DNA from: Clostridia bacterium
GTDB lineage: Bacteria > Bacillota > Clostridia > Oscillospirales > CAG-382
DNA length: 64,000 nucleotides
NCBI GenBank assembly: GCA_017521025.1
Contig: JAFXEB010000002.1
Location: forward strand, 1 to 64,000
Direction of reading: 5' to 3'
Shown here: piece after piece, positions 7,702 through 14,929 of the stretch
Numbering within the stretch: position 1 is the first letter of the stretch
Layout of the letters: each line of letters opens with the position of its first letter
Translations under genes and position numbers: made by a program
The notes under the pieces: generated by a model
Database searches by the model: none
What the model saw: the letters and a program-made list of their open reading frames with translations, nothing else
What the model was told of the DNA's origin: nothing

Positions 7702-8235
7702 ATGTTCTGTCCTAATTGCGGTAACCCCAATCCCGATAATGCTAACAACTGCGGTATGTGCGGTCACAAGCTTAATGACCAGCCTGTACAGGCTCAGCCT
7801 CAATATAACCAGCCTCAGTATGAGCAGCCTCAGTACGGTCAGCCCCAGTATGGCCAGTCCCAGTACGGTCAGCCTCAGCAAGGCCAGCCTCAGTACGGTC
7901 AGCCTCAGTACGGCCAGCCTCAGTACGGCCAGCCTCAGTATGCTCAGGCACAGCAGTCTGCTTCCGTACCCGGCAAGGGTCTTTGCGTCACCTCTATGGT
8001 GTTGGGCATAGTGTCCTTGGTTCTCTTCTGCTTCTGGTATATCAGCATCCCCTGCGCTGTCGTAGGCGTTATCCTCGGCTTTGTAGGCAAAAGCAAGGCT
8101 AAGGCTGCAGGCGCACCCTCCGGTGCCGCTACTGCAGGCATCGCTTGCTCCTTCGTAGCAATCGGTCTGTGGGTAATTATGTTCATACTTGCGGCAATAG
8201 GTATTGCGGCTTTGTCCTCTGAACTTAGTATGTAA
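7702..8235 (+). CDS. Zinc-ribbon, Gln/Pro/Tyr-repeat, DUF4190-type membrane protein
   Basis: The 177-residue protein has three parts. The N-terminal zinc ribbon has C-P-N-C and C-G-M-C pairs. Ten copies of Q-P-Q-Y-x (residues about 32-81) follow. The C-terminal region has two membrane spans of the DUF4190 type, with small residues and a short basic loop (G-K-S-K-A-K-A-A-G). Such proteins are common in Firmicutes; their function is unknown, with a possible role in membrane stress or recruiting partners to the membrane. The consensus promoter suggests steady strong expression. A terminator follows directly. Confidence 0.85.
   Translation: MFCPNCGNPNPDNANNCGMCGHKLNDQPVQAQPQYNQPQYEQPQYGQPQYGQSQYGQPQQGQPQYGQPQYGQPQYGQPQYAQAQQSASVPGKGLCVTSMVLGIVSLVLFCFWYISIPCAVVGVILGFVGKSKAKAAGAPSGAATAGIACSFVAIGLWVIMFILAAIGIAALSSELSM
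7795..7944 (+). repeat. Ten tandem 15-bp units coding Q-P-Q-Y-x
   Basis: Ten in-frame 15-base units (mostly CAGCCTCAGTAYGGY) code for Q-P-Q-Y-G/N/E/A, with single variant units Q-S-Q-Y-G and Q-P-Q-Q-G. The low DNA divergence suggests recent slippage and probable length variation between strains. Confidence 0.95.
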
Positions 8236-8241
8236 TAACAA

Positions 8242-8274
8242 AAAAGGGGCAACCTTTCCTTGGTTGCCTCTTTT
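8242..8274 (+). terminator. Intrinsic terminator after the zinc-ribbon gene
   Basis: Stem AAAAGGGGCAACC / GGTTGCCTCTTTT with one G-T wobble, loop TTTCCTT, ending in a T tract. Confidence 0.85.
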
Positions 8275-8302
8275 GTTTGGTATAGGGAGGTGGCTTTTGC
8301 CT

Positions 8303-8677
8303 ATGACAGTGCTTACCCTTGCAATAGACCTGATTTGCCTGCTTTGCGCTTTGTTTTTCAGGCAGATAGCCGCCTTTATGCTGGGCGACGTGCCGAGGTG
8401 TATAGTATACCGCATGGGTTATCTTTGCCCCTCCTGCGGCGGTACGAGGGCGGTCAACTATTTCTTTCACGGCAATTTTGCCCTGTCCTTTCAGCACAAC
8501 CCTTTCTTTTTCGTTATGATAATATACCTTTTGACATTGCTTTTGATGCTGAATCTCGGCTACCTTTTCCGAGTTTCCTTTGGAGTAAGGGCGGTCAGGG
8601 CAATGCTCTGTTACAAAACGGTGATAGCCATAGTGGCGGCTTATGCCTTGTTCGGCATAGTGAGAAATTTAATATAA
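8303..8677 (+). CDS. DUF2752 small membrane protein
   Basis: The 124-residue membrane protein carries the family signature C-P-S-C-G-G-T-R-A early in the chain and three hydrophobic segments. This motif defines DUF2752, a family of unknown function that often stands near DUF4190 or CD225-like membrane proteins, as it does here. I give the ATG at 8303. A TTG two codons earlier (8297) is better spaced from GGGAGG (8285-8290) and may be the real start. The gene follows a terminator, so either read-through or a weak promoter within it must drive expression. Confidence 0.85.
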   Translation: MTVLTLAIDLICLLCALFFRQIAAFMLGDVPRCIVYRMGYLCPSCGGTRAVNYFFHGNFALSFQHNPFFFVMIIYLLTLLLMLNLGYLFRVSFGVRAVRAMLCYKTVIAIVAAYALFGIVRNLI

Positions 8678-8692
8678 TGCCATATAAAAAAC

Positions 8693-8722
8693 GTGCGGTG
8701 ACCAATAGGCCACCGCATCTTT
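8693..8722. terminator. Bidirectional terminator between DUF2752 gene and trpB
   Basis: GTGCGGTG (8693-8700) pairs with CACCGCAT (8711-8718). TCTTTT follows on the plus strand and a run of six T on the minus strand, so it serves both convergent genes. Confidence 0.75.
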
Positions 8723-8736
8723 TCATATCTAAGCTT

Positions 8737-9954
8737 TTATCTTATGCCGTATTTTTCGATAACGTAGTCCATATCCTTGTCGCCCCTGCCGGAGAGGTTG
8801 ATAAGTATAGAACCCTTGCCCATCTGCTTTGCCAGCTTCATACCGTAGGCAACGGCGTGGGCGCTCTCAATAGCGGGGATGATGCCCTCAAGCCTTGAAA
8901 GAGTGAAGAAAGCGTCAATAGTCTCCTCGTCATCTATAACGTCATAGGTTACCCTGCCAAGGTCATGGAGGAATGCGTGCTCAGGCCCCGAGGAGGGGTA
9001 GTCAAGACCGCTTGCTACTGAATAAACAGGGGCAGGGTCGCCGTTCTCATCCTTGAGCATAATGCTGTTAAAGCCGTGCATAATGCCCTCGGTGCCGTAT
9101 TTAAGGCTTGCGGCATGGTCGCCAAGGGTGGGGCCCTTGCCAAGAGGCTCAACACCGTAAAGGGCAACGGGGTCGTTAAGGAAACCTGCAAACATACCCA
9201 TAGCATTAGAGCCGCCGCCTACGCAGGCAACAACGGCATCAGGCAGCTCACCCGTCATGCCCATAAACTGCTCCCTTGCCTCTATGCCCACAACGCTCTG
9301 GAAATCACGCACCATCATGGGGAAGGGGTGAGGGCCAAGAACAGAGCCGATGCAGTATATAGCATCCTTGTACTCCTTGCTGTAGGCGTCAAAGGCAGCG
9401 TCAACAGCCTCCTTCAGGGTCTGCAGACCGTGGGTGACCTCCACTACGTTTGCGCCAAGTATCTTCATCCTTGCCACGTTGGGGGCCTGCTTCTTTATGT
9501 CCACCGAGCCCATGTATATGTCGCACTCAAGTCCGAAATATGCGGCGGCGGTAGCCAGCGCAACGCCGTGCTGACCTGCGCCCGTCTCGGCTATGACCTT
9601 CTTTTTACCCATAAACTTGGCAAGCAGTGCCTCACCCATACAGTGGTTAAGCTTGTGTGCGCCCGAATGGTTCAGGTCCTCACGCTTAACGTAAAGCTGT
9701 ACGTTGCCAAGCTTGCCCGACAGTCTCTCAAGATAAGATACGGGGGTAGGTCTGCCCTGAAACTCACGCCTTATCCTTCTCAGCTCGCTTACAAACTTGC
9801 TGGACTTGCAGATGGTGAAATAAGCGTCTGTTATCTCCTCCATCGCCGCCTTAAGCTCGGGAGCGATATATGCGCCGCCGTACTTGCCGAAATAACCCTT
9901 ATCATCGGGATAATGCTTAAAATATGTGTCAAAATCAATACCGTTAAAGTTCAT
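8737..9954 (-). CDS. trpB: Tryptophan synthase beta chain
   Basis: The 405 residues match TrpB over the full length. The pyridoxal-phosphate lysine is Lys101 in S-G-A-H-K-L-N-H, followed by the E-T-G-A-G-Q-H-G motif and the phosphate-binding G-G-G-S-N-A-M-G loop. The enzyme joins indole and serine to make tryptophan. No trpA or other trp gene is adjacent, so either the operon is split or the cell salvages indole from its surroundings. The ATG follows GGAGG by about 7 bases. A tryptophan T-box riboswitch lies upstream, so expression should rise when tRNA-Trp is uncharged. Confidence 0.96.
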   Translation of the reverse strand: MNFNGIDFDTYFKHYPDDKGYFGKYGGAYIAPELKAAMEEITDAYFTICKSSKFVSELRRIRREFQGRPTPVSYLERLSGKLGNVQLYVKREDLNHSGAHKLNHCMGEALLAKFMGKKKVIAETGAGQHGVALATAAAYFGLECDIYMGSVDIKKQAPNVARMKILGANVVEVTHGLQTLKEAVDAAFDAYSKEYKDAIYCIGSVLGPHPFPMMVRDFQSVVGIEAREQFMGMTGELPDAVVACVGGGSNAMGMFAGFLNDPVALYGVEPLGKGPTLGDHAASLKYGTEGIMHGFNSIMLKDENGDPAPVYSVASGLDYPSSGPEHAFLHDLGRVTYDVIDDEETIDAFFTLSRLEGIIPAIESAHAVAYGMKLAKQMGKGSILINLSGRGDKDMDYVIEKYGIR

Positions 9955-9985
9955 TTATATATCCTCCGTTTTGTTCATTCTTGTT

Positions 9986-10036
9986 TCAGTCATTTAAAGC
10001 TCCGTATACGGGACGCCATCGTTTAGTCAAAAGCAT
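9986..10036 (-). CDS. Possible 16-codon leader peptide before trpB
   Basis: ATG at 10036 follows a strong AGGAGGAAGG ribosome site and reads M-L-L-T-K-R-W-R-P-V-Y-G-A-L-N-D before a TGA. It lies between the T-box terminator and trpB and holds a single Trp codon. A second mini-frame (M-N-K-T-E-D-I) ends just before the trpB ATG. It could be a translated leader, or the remnant of a deleted gene. No known peptide was recognised. Confidence 0.35.
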   Translation of the reverse strand: MLLTKRWRPVYGALND

Positions 10037-10069
10037 ATCCTTCCTCCTGCTTGACCTGCCAAGGAGAAA

Positions 10070-10368
10070 ACAAAAGTCCTTGACAGAAAGATTTCTTCTG
10101 TCAAGGACGAATAAACAAATCTATCCGCGGTGCCACCTTGATTTCACGGGAAAAGCCCGTGCCCTTATCAGGATACTCTCATACCCCCGACAACTGACGT
10201 ATGCCCTAACGTGGTGCCATACTCTGCCCCCTTTTTTAAAACGGGCATTTGAAGCACCCCCTCAGCGGTCCATTTGACAGTCTGTTTCTCGCTCGGCTCT
10301 CAGCCACCCAAGCTCTCTGTACAGGCATAGCTGCCTTTATCTCCGCCTCAACGGTTTAGTATTCGGTT
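10070..10368 (-). ncRNA. T-box leader, tRNA-Trp specific, controlling trpB
   Basis: Read on the minus strand, the leader contains the T-box sequence AAGGTGGCACCGCGGA (10139-10124). An intrinsic terminator follows, with stem GTCCTTGACAGAA / TTCTGTCAAGGAC between 10108 and 10076 and then TTTTGTTTT. In the 3' part of Stem I the sequence AAATGGACC places a UGG (Trp) triplet at 10272-10270, followed by A, as expected for a specifier codon. Uncharged tRNA-Trp pairs with the specifier and with the T-box bulge, stabilises the antiterminator, and lets trpB be transcribed. The stem pairing was done by eye. Confidence 0.92.
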
Positions 10369-10374
10369 GTGAGA

Positions 10375-10403
10375 ATTATACCACTACCGGCGCCGCTTGT
10401 CAA
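10375..10403 (-). promoter_or_regulatory. Consensus sigma-A promoter of the T-box-trpB unit
   Basis: On the minus strand, TTGACA (10403-10398), 17 bases, TATAAT (10380-10375). The predicted start near 10368 gives a leader of about 410 bases before trpB. Confidence 0.9.
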
Positions 10404-10413
10404 TAGCTTGCCC

Positions 10414-13032
10414 TTAGTTTTTTGTCAAAGCAGTCCTTAGAATAAGATAGTCCGCCGCAGCAAGTGTGCCGTCCCTATCCAGATCCGCCGCCACGCTTTG
10501 CACCGGGCTGAGCCTTATCCCGCCCGAAAAACCGAGCTTTGCGTTGATACAGTCAACACTGGTGATAAGTCCGTCTCCGTTAAGGTCGCCTTCTGCCGCA
10601 AGGATACAGCTTTTGCCCGAGCGGCTTGCTCTGTAACCCGTGCCTACAGTACTTTCCGTGGTGACGGCACTTCCCTCATAGGTGACAAGCTCAATCCCGT
10701 ATACAAATAAAGCGCTCACCGCCTCCGGTCCGAGTCCTGCGCTTATCCTCATAATACCGTCGTCATCTATAGAATGGCCTGCCTTTACGGCGGCATCCGT
10801 AAGCTTCAAAAAATCGTCTATCACCTCAAATGCCTTGTCAAGCAGGGTGAAGCTGCGGATGGAGGTAGAGGTGCTCATAGCGCTGACTGTTATCTGAAGC
10901 CTGTAGTTGCCTGCAGTAAGTGCGGCAAATTCAAGTCCCATATCGGCTATTGCAAGTGTCTTGCCGTAAAGGGTGGTGGTATTGCTCTGTACCGCCGTTC
11001 CTGCCATCGACTTGACCGTGGCTGTTACCTGATACAGGTCGCCTGTGGATTCCACCGTCCCCTCAGGCGTGTATGCCTCACCCATAAGCAGGCTCTCTTT
11101 AATATTCGGGTCTGTCACCCTTGCCCAGCAGGCGTAAAGGGTAAGCAGGTCTGTGTCCACCGAGGTGGTCTGTGACAGCGTACTTTCGTCGGAATAGATC
11201 TTGAATACATAGCCCCCGGTGTCCTCCGTCACGGTCATCCATTTGTGGGTGTGGTCGGCGGTAGAAAGGTAGTTCCACTGTCCCTGAGAGGCTCTGTACG
11301 CCCTCCAGCCTACGAAAACGTAGCCGTCACGGGTAAAGCTGTTGGCACTTATCTTTGTGGAGGTGCCGTACACCACCTTGCTCTCTGCCATAGTGCCCTT
11401 ACCGCCGTTGGCGTCGTAACGCACGTAAAAGGTCTTGGTGCCCGTGGAGTTGTGAGTCCACTGAGCGTAGCAGGTGATAACGTCGCCGTTGACCATAGTA
11501 AGGGCAGACACGTTGCGCCTGTCCTCGTACAGCGCCAGCACCGAGGTCTCAGGCTGTTCGCCCTTCGTGTACCAACGGGCGGTGCCGTCCGCATCAAAAT
11601 ACAGCCACTTCCCATCGGATTTGCGGTATAGGTTCCAGCCTGAAAAGCTGTAGCCGTCACGGGCAAAATAGTTCTTCCTAAGCTTGGTTGAAAGCCCACG
11701 CACGTGTCTTGTATCGTTCATAACAAGATTGGTGGTGCCCGTATCCGTGCCGCCGTTGGCGTTGTATTTTACCGTGTATATTATGCTGTTTTCCGTGGTT
11801 ATGGGAGTATTAAAGGTGCCGCTGCCCTCGTTGTAGGCAATGGAATAGATGCCCTCATAGCTGATAGGTGCGTTGGTGTTGAAGTAAAGCCGCCTGTCGC
11901 CGTCCGCTCCCTGACTGGTTCTGAAGCCGCAGGACTCTATCTCAAACATACTGAGCGAGGAGTTTTGCAGCAAAAAGTTTGTGGTAGAGGGGAATATCAG
12001 CCCCGTAGAATCAGCCTCTGTTGCCAGCGCCTCGTCCGTTATGGCGCCCGACACGTCATAGGTTATGATACAGCTTCTCGTTTTGTCCAGAAAAGCGTCC
12101 CAAAGGGGGACGTACAGCACCTTCTCCGTCTTGCTGTAGGCAAAGCCCTGAGTGGTCCAGCCCTCAAGGTTGGGCATTACAGAGTAAGAAGAATTGCTTG
12201 TGGCAAATACGGCGTTGCGCTTGTCTATCTCGAAAAGCTGATAACAGGTCACTTCTGTGGGAGAGGAGGCACTGCCGCCTGCGTCTGCCGTGCCTACCTT
12301 GCAGTAATAGAATTTTTGGCCACGCTTCACAAGTAAATAAAAGTAGCCGCCCGAGGTCTTTATGTGCCTTACGGCGTGGGCGTTGATAGACTTGCCTGCG
12401 GTGGTCACAAGCTTGAAATAACCCTGAAAATACAGTCCGTTGCCGTTTATCTTAAGCCTCGTCAATGCTGTATCCGTGTCGGTGGTGGCAACAAACAGAA
12501 AATGCTCGTCGTTGGCAGAGCACACAACTATCTCGTTTGCGTGCCCCAGAGTGGTGCAGTTTGAGGGCGAGGTAGCAGAGGTGCTTGCGTAATAGCTCAT
12601 AACCACCTTCTCACCCGTGTTTGCATTGATGCGGGTTATTGCGGCATAGGTGTTGGTAGAGTCTATCTTGGCGTGGTATAGGTAGTTGGTCCCCACGTTA
12701 AGCCCCTGAGCCGCAGTGCAGGTCACCCCGTTCACAACGGTGTTGGGAATCTGCCACCTGAAGCTGTGGTCCGAGGGCTGATAGGTGGTGTAGCCTCCTG
12801 CATTGTATACCTTGGCGCCTACTTTGCCCGAATAGTCGGCAGCATAGGTCTCGCCCGTGCCAAGGTCAAGGAAGGTCTCGCCCGTGTCGATATCCTCGGT
12901 AAAAGGGTCAAAGGTGTATTTTGATACGGTGTGTGTCTTTTTGGAAAGGTTCTCCTGCGCCCCGACCCGTGGTGCAAGAGGCGTAAGCATAAATACGGTA
13001 AGCATAAAGCAAAGCGCTCTTTTGAGTATCAT
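10414..13032 (-). CDS. Secreted dockerin protein with InlB/Flg_new-type repeats (paralogue 1)
   Basis: The 872 residues begin with a Sec signal peptide (about 25 residues). A 400-residue beta-rich region has blade-like motifs (for example Y-L-Y-H-A-K-I-D and F-L-F-V-A-T-T-D). Two Listeria-Bacteroides (InlB B-repeat/Flg_new) modules start at about 420 and 530, marked by Y-N-A-N-G-G and Y-D-A-N-G-G with G-Y-x-F-x-G-W. After a further beta domain, the last 60 residues are a type I dockerin with two calcium loops: D-L-N-G-D-G-L-I and D-L-D-R-D-G-T-L. The protein should be exported and docked on a cohesin. No catalytic motif is seen. The start follows AAGGAGG by 9 bases. It is closely related throughout to the protein at 31,238-33,802. 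Confidence 0.85.
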   Translation of the reverse strand: MILKRALCFMLTVFMLTPLAPRVGAQENLSKKTHTVSKYTFDPFTEDIDTGETFLDLGTGETYAADYSGKVGAKVYNAGGYTTYQPSDHSFRWQIPNTVVNGVTCTAAQGLNVGTNYLYHAKIDSTNTYAAITRINANTGEKVVMSYYASTSATSPSNCTTLGHANEIVVCSANDEHFLFVATTDTDTALTRLKINGNGLYFQGYFKLVTTAGKSINAHAVRHIKTSGGYFYLLVKRGQKFYYCKVGTADAGGSASSPTEVTCYQLFEIDKRNAVFATSNSSYSVMPNLEGWTTQGFAYSKTEKVLYVPLWDAFLDKTRSCIITYDVSGAITDEALATEADSTGLIFPSTTNFLLQNSSLSMFEIESCGFRTSQGADGDRRLYFNTNAPISYEGIYSIAYNEGSGTFNTPITTENSIIYTVKYNANGGTDTGTTNLVMNDTRHVRGLSTKLRKNYFARDGYSFSGWNLYRKSDGKWLYFDADGTARWYTKGEQPETSVLALYEDRRNVSALTMVNGDVITCYAQWTHNSTGTKTFYVRYDANGGKGTMAESKVVYGTSTKISANSFTRDGYVFVGWRAYRASQGQWNYLSTADHTHKWMTVTEDTGGYVFKIYSDESTLSQTTSVDTDLLTLYACWARVTDPNIKESLLMGEAYTPEGTVESTGDLYQVTATVKSMAGTAVQSNTTTLYGKTLAIADMGLEFAALTAGNYRLQITVSAMSTSTSIRSFTLLDKAFEVIDDFLKLTDAAVKAGHSIDDDGIMRISAGLGPEAVSALFVYGIELVTYEGSAVTTESTVGTGYRASRSGKSCILAAEGDLNGDGLITSVDCINAKLGFSGGIRLSPVQSVAADLDRDGTLAAADYLILRTALTKN

Positions 13033-13068
13033 AGCAGCTTGCCTCCTTAATCTGTGTCTTAATTAACA

Positions 13069-13094
13069 GAAGGCACCCGTAAAGGATGCCTTCT
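13069..13094 (-). terminator. Hairpin after the PutP-type gene
   Basis: On the minus strand, AGAAGGCATCC / GGGTGCCTTCT has one wobble and a five-base loop, followed by GTTAATTAAG. The T tract is poor, so termination may be partial and allow read-through into the dockerin gene. Confidence 0.5.
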
Positions 13095-13111
13095 TAGTAT
13101 GAAATACCTAT

Positions 13112-14659
13112 TTAGTCGTCTGTGCGTGCGTCTGTTGCTATATCAAATATAGCCTGTACCTCCTTGGAGGGAGCCTTGGTAGCAAGGGTGGCTGCAACTG
13201 CGGCGATAAGACCTACTACAAAGCCGGGGAGTATCTCGTAAATGCCGGTAGAGTAAACAGCGGCAGGCATAATGGTATCGGTAAACATAAGCAACCACGC
13301 AATATCCACGATAGCACCTACAATAATACCCGTGCAGGCGCCAATGTAGTTGAATCTGCGCCAGAAGAGGGAAAGGATGACCGCAGGACCGAAGGAGGCA
13401 CCAAAGAGACCCCATGCGTTCTCAACCATTGCCATTATACTGCTTGCCCAACCGCCGGCGGAGGATATGCCGTTAGCGGCGATGATAAACGCAACTACAG
13501 AAACCGCAACAACAACGATTCTGCCTACCCAAAGTATCTCCTTGTCAGAAGCCTTGTTCTTTCTGAGCAGAGGCTTGTAAAGGTCGCTGGTGAAGGAGGA
13601 GGAGGCTACAAGAAGCTGAGAGTCAGCCGTAGACATAGCCGCCGCAACTATTGCCGCCAGCAGGAGACCTGCGATGAAGGGATTGAACAGATCCTGCACT
13701 ACGGTGATAAATATGTTCTGCTGTGTGCCCGCAGGAAGCAGGAGTTCGGAGAGGGAGACAGTACCGTCGGAAAGAATAAAGGTTCTGCCAAGGATGGCGA
13801 TGGCGATAGCCGCACCGAGAGTAAGCACTACCCAAACGCTGGCAACGGTAGCAGATTTCTTTATCATAGAGGGCTTCTCTATGGACATAAAGCGTACGAT
13901 AATGTGGGGCATACCGAAATAGCCAAGACCCCAAGCGAGACCCGTAACTATATCCTGCCAGCTTGCGGCAAAGGGGTTGGTGCCAAAAGCAGAAACACCC
14001 TCGGCAAAGGCGCCCGTAAGGGAAGAATCAAACTCGCCCATACCCATAACTATCGGCACTGCAAGCAGGGCAACAAGCATAAGCAGACCTTGGAAAAAGT
14101 CGGTCCAGCAAACGGCCTTAAAACCGCCGAAGAAGGTGTAGATAAGAATAAGAAGGGCAAATATACCCATAGCCAACAGCTCCTTGTCAGCAAGACCGGG
14201 GATAACTGCGCACATTACGTTCTTACCCGCAACAAAGGCAGATGCAACGTAAACGGTAAAGCTGATAAGGAAGATGATAGCGCAAACTATCTTAAGCACC
14301 GAGCTCTTGGAAAGAAAACGGTTGGTAAGATACTGGGGCAGAGTAATAGAGTCGCCGGACGCCTTGGAAAAACGGCGCAGACGCTTGGCAACAAGGATCC
14401 AGTTAGCGATAGTACCTATAGCAAGACCTATGCCTATCCAGACCTTGCCCATACCAAAGGCAAGAATACTGCCGGGGAAGCCCATCAAAAGCCAGCCGGA
14501 CATATCAGATGCCTGAGCACTCATAGCAGTTACCCAAGGACCCATTGCACGACCGCCAAGGAAGTAATCCTTTTCATTGTTGCTCTTTGAACGTAAGAAA
14601 AAGAACAGACCTACACTAAGCATAAGAGCAAAGTACAGAAAAAAAGCCAACATTTCCAT
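13112..14659 (-). CDS. putP: Sodium/proline symporter (SSS family)
   Basis: The 515-residue protein has about 13 membrane spans and the PutP features: N-terminal D-Y-F-L-G-G-R, the stretch S-A-Q-A-S-D-M-S-G-W-L-L-M-G-F-P-G in span 2, and S-T-A-D-S-Q-L-L-V-A-S-S in span 8 with the sodium-site serines. It imports proline (or a similar compatible solute) with sodium. I chose the ATG at 14659, 8 bases after AAGGAG; a TTG two codons earlier is too close to the ribosome site. It has its own promoter and stands alone. Confidence 0.93.
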   Translation of the reverse strand: MEMLAFFLYFALMLSVGLFFFLRSKSNNEKDYFLGGRAMGPWVTAMSAQASDMSGWLLMGFPGSILAFGMGKVWIGIGLAIGTIANWILVAKRLRRFSKASGDSITLPQYLTNRFLSKSSVLKIVCAIIFLISFTVYVASAFVAGKNVMCAVIPGLADKELLAMGIFALLILIYTFFGGFKAVCWTDFFQGLLMLVALLAVPIVMGMGEFDSSLTGAFAEGVSAFGTNPFAASWQDIVTGLAWGLGYFGMPHIIVRFMSIEKPSMIKKSATVASVWVVLTLGAAIAIAILGRTFILSDGTVSLSELLLPAGTQQNIFITVVQDLFNPFIAGLLLAAIVAAAMSTADSQLLVASSSFTSDLYKPLLRKNKASDKEILWVGRIVVVAVSVVAFIIAANGISSAGGWASSIMAMVENAWGLFGASFGPAVILSLFWRRFNYIGACTGIIVGAIVDIAWLLMFTDTIMPAAVYSTGIYEILPGFVVGLIAAVAATLATKAPSKEVQAIFDIATDARTDD

Positions 14660-14695
14660 AAACAATTCTCCTTTAGCAAATTAAAGCGATACGCC

Positions 14696-14724
14696 ATTAT
14701 ACCATATTTTTCGCATCATTGCAA
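14696..14724 (-). promoter_or_regulatory. Promoter of the putP-like gene
   Basis: Minus strand: TTGCAA (14724-14719), 17 bases, TATAAT (14701-14696). It lies in the 270-base AT-rich gap between divergent putP and the vWA gene. No other structured element was identified in that gap apart from the promoter of the vWA operon. Confidence 0.75.
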
Positions 14725-14870
14725 TACTTTTTCTTCCTATAATGTATATTTATTCTATATTTATGATGAATCGCAGACAAAAGCATAAGCAATCAGGCAG
14801 AAACTTACCCCATAGTGTCGATATTTTTGTTTGCTTGCGATGATATTTCGACAAAATGCACTAAAATCTG

Positions 14871-14899
14871 TTGACAATAAGTGTTTATTGTGATAAAAT
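14871..14899 (+). promoter_or_regulatory. Promoter of the vWA-tubulin operon with operator-like inverted repeat
   Basis: TTGACA (14871-14876), 17 bases, TAAAAT (14894-14899). An inverted repeat, ACAATAA-GTGT-TTATTGT (14874-14891), covers the end of the -35 and fills the spacer. A dimeric repressor bound there would block RNA polymerase. No regulator gene is adjacent; the binder is unknown. Confidence 0.65.
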
Positions 14900-14929
14900 T
14901 TTCTATATGTTATATTTGGGGGAAGTATA

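Noticed and set aside
7795..7944. Regular 15-bp repeats resembling a repeat array
   Set aside because: Units are contiguous and in frame, with no spacers; they code for Q-P-Q-Y-x and are not a CRISPR.
10261..10370. Stem I of the leader considered as another riboswitch class
   Set aside because: The T-box sequence, the UGG specifier and the terminator together leave no doubt about a T-box.
14814..14855. TGTCGATAT and ATATTTCGACA as a possible inverted repeat between putP and the vWA gene
   Set aside because: The arms need a two-base gap to pair, and the repeat lies outside both promoters.
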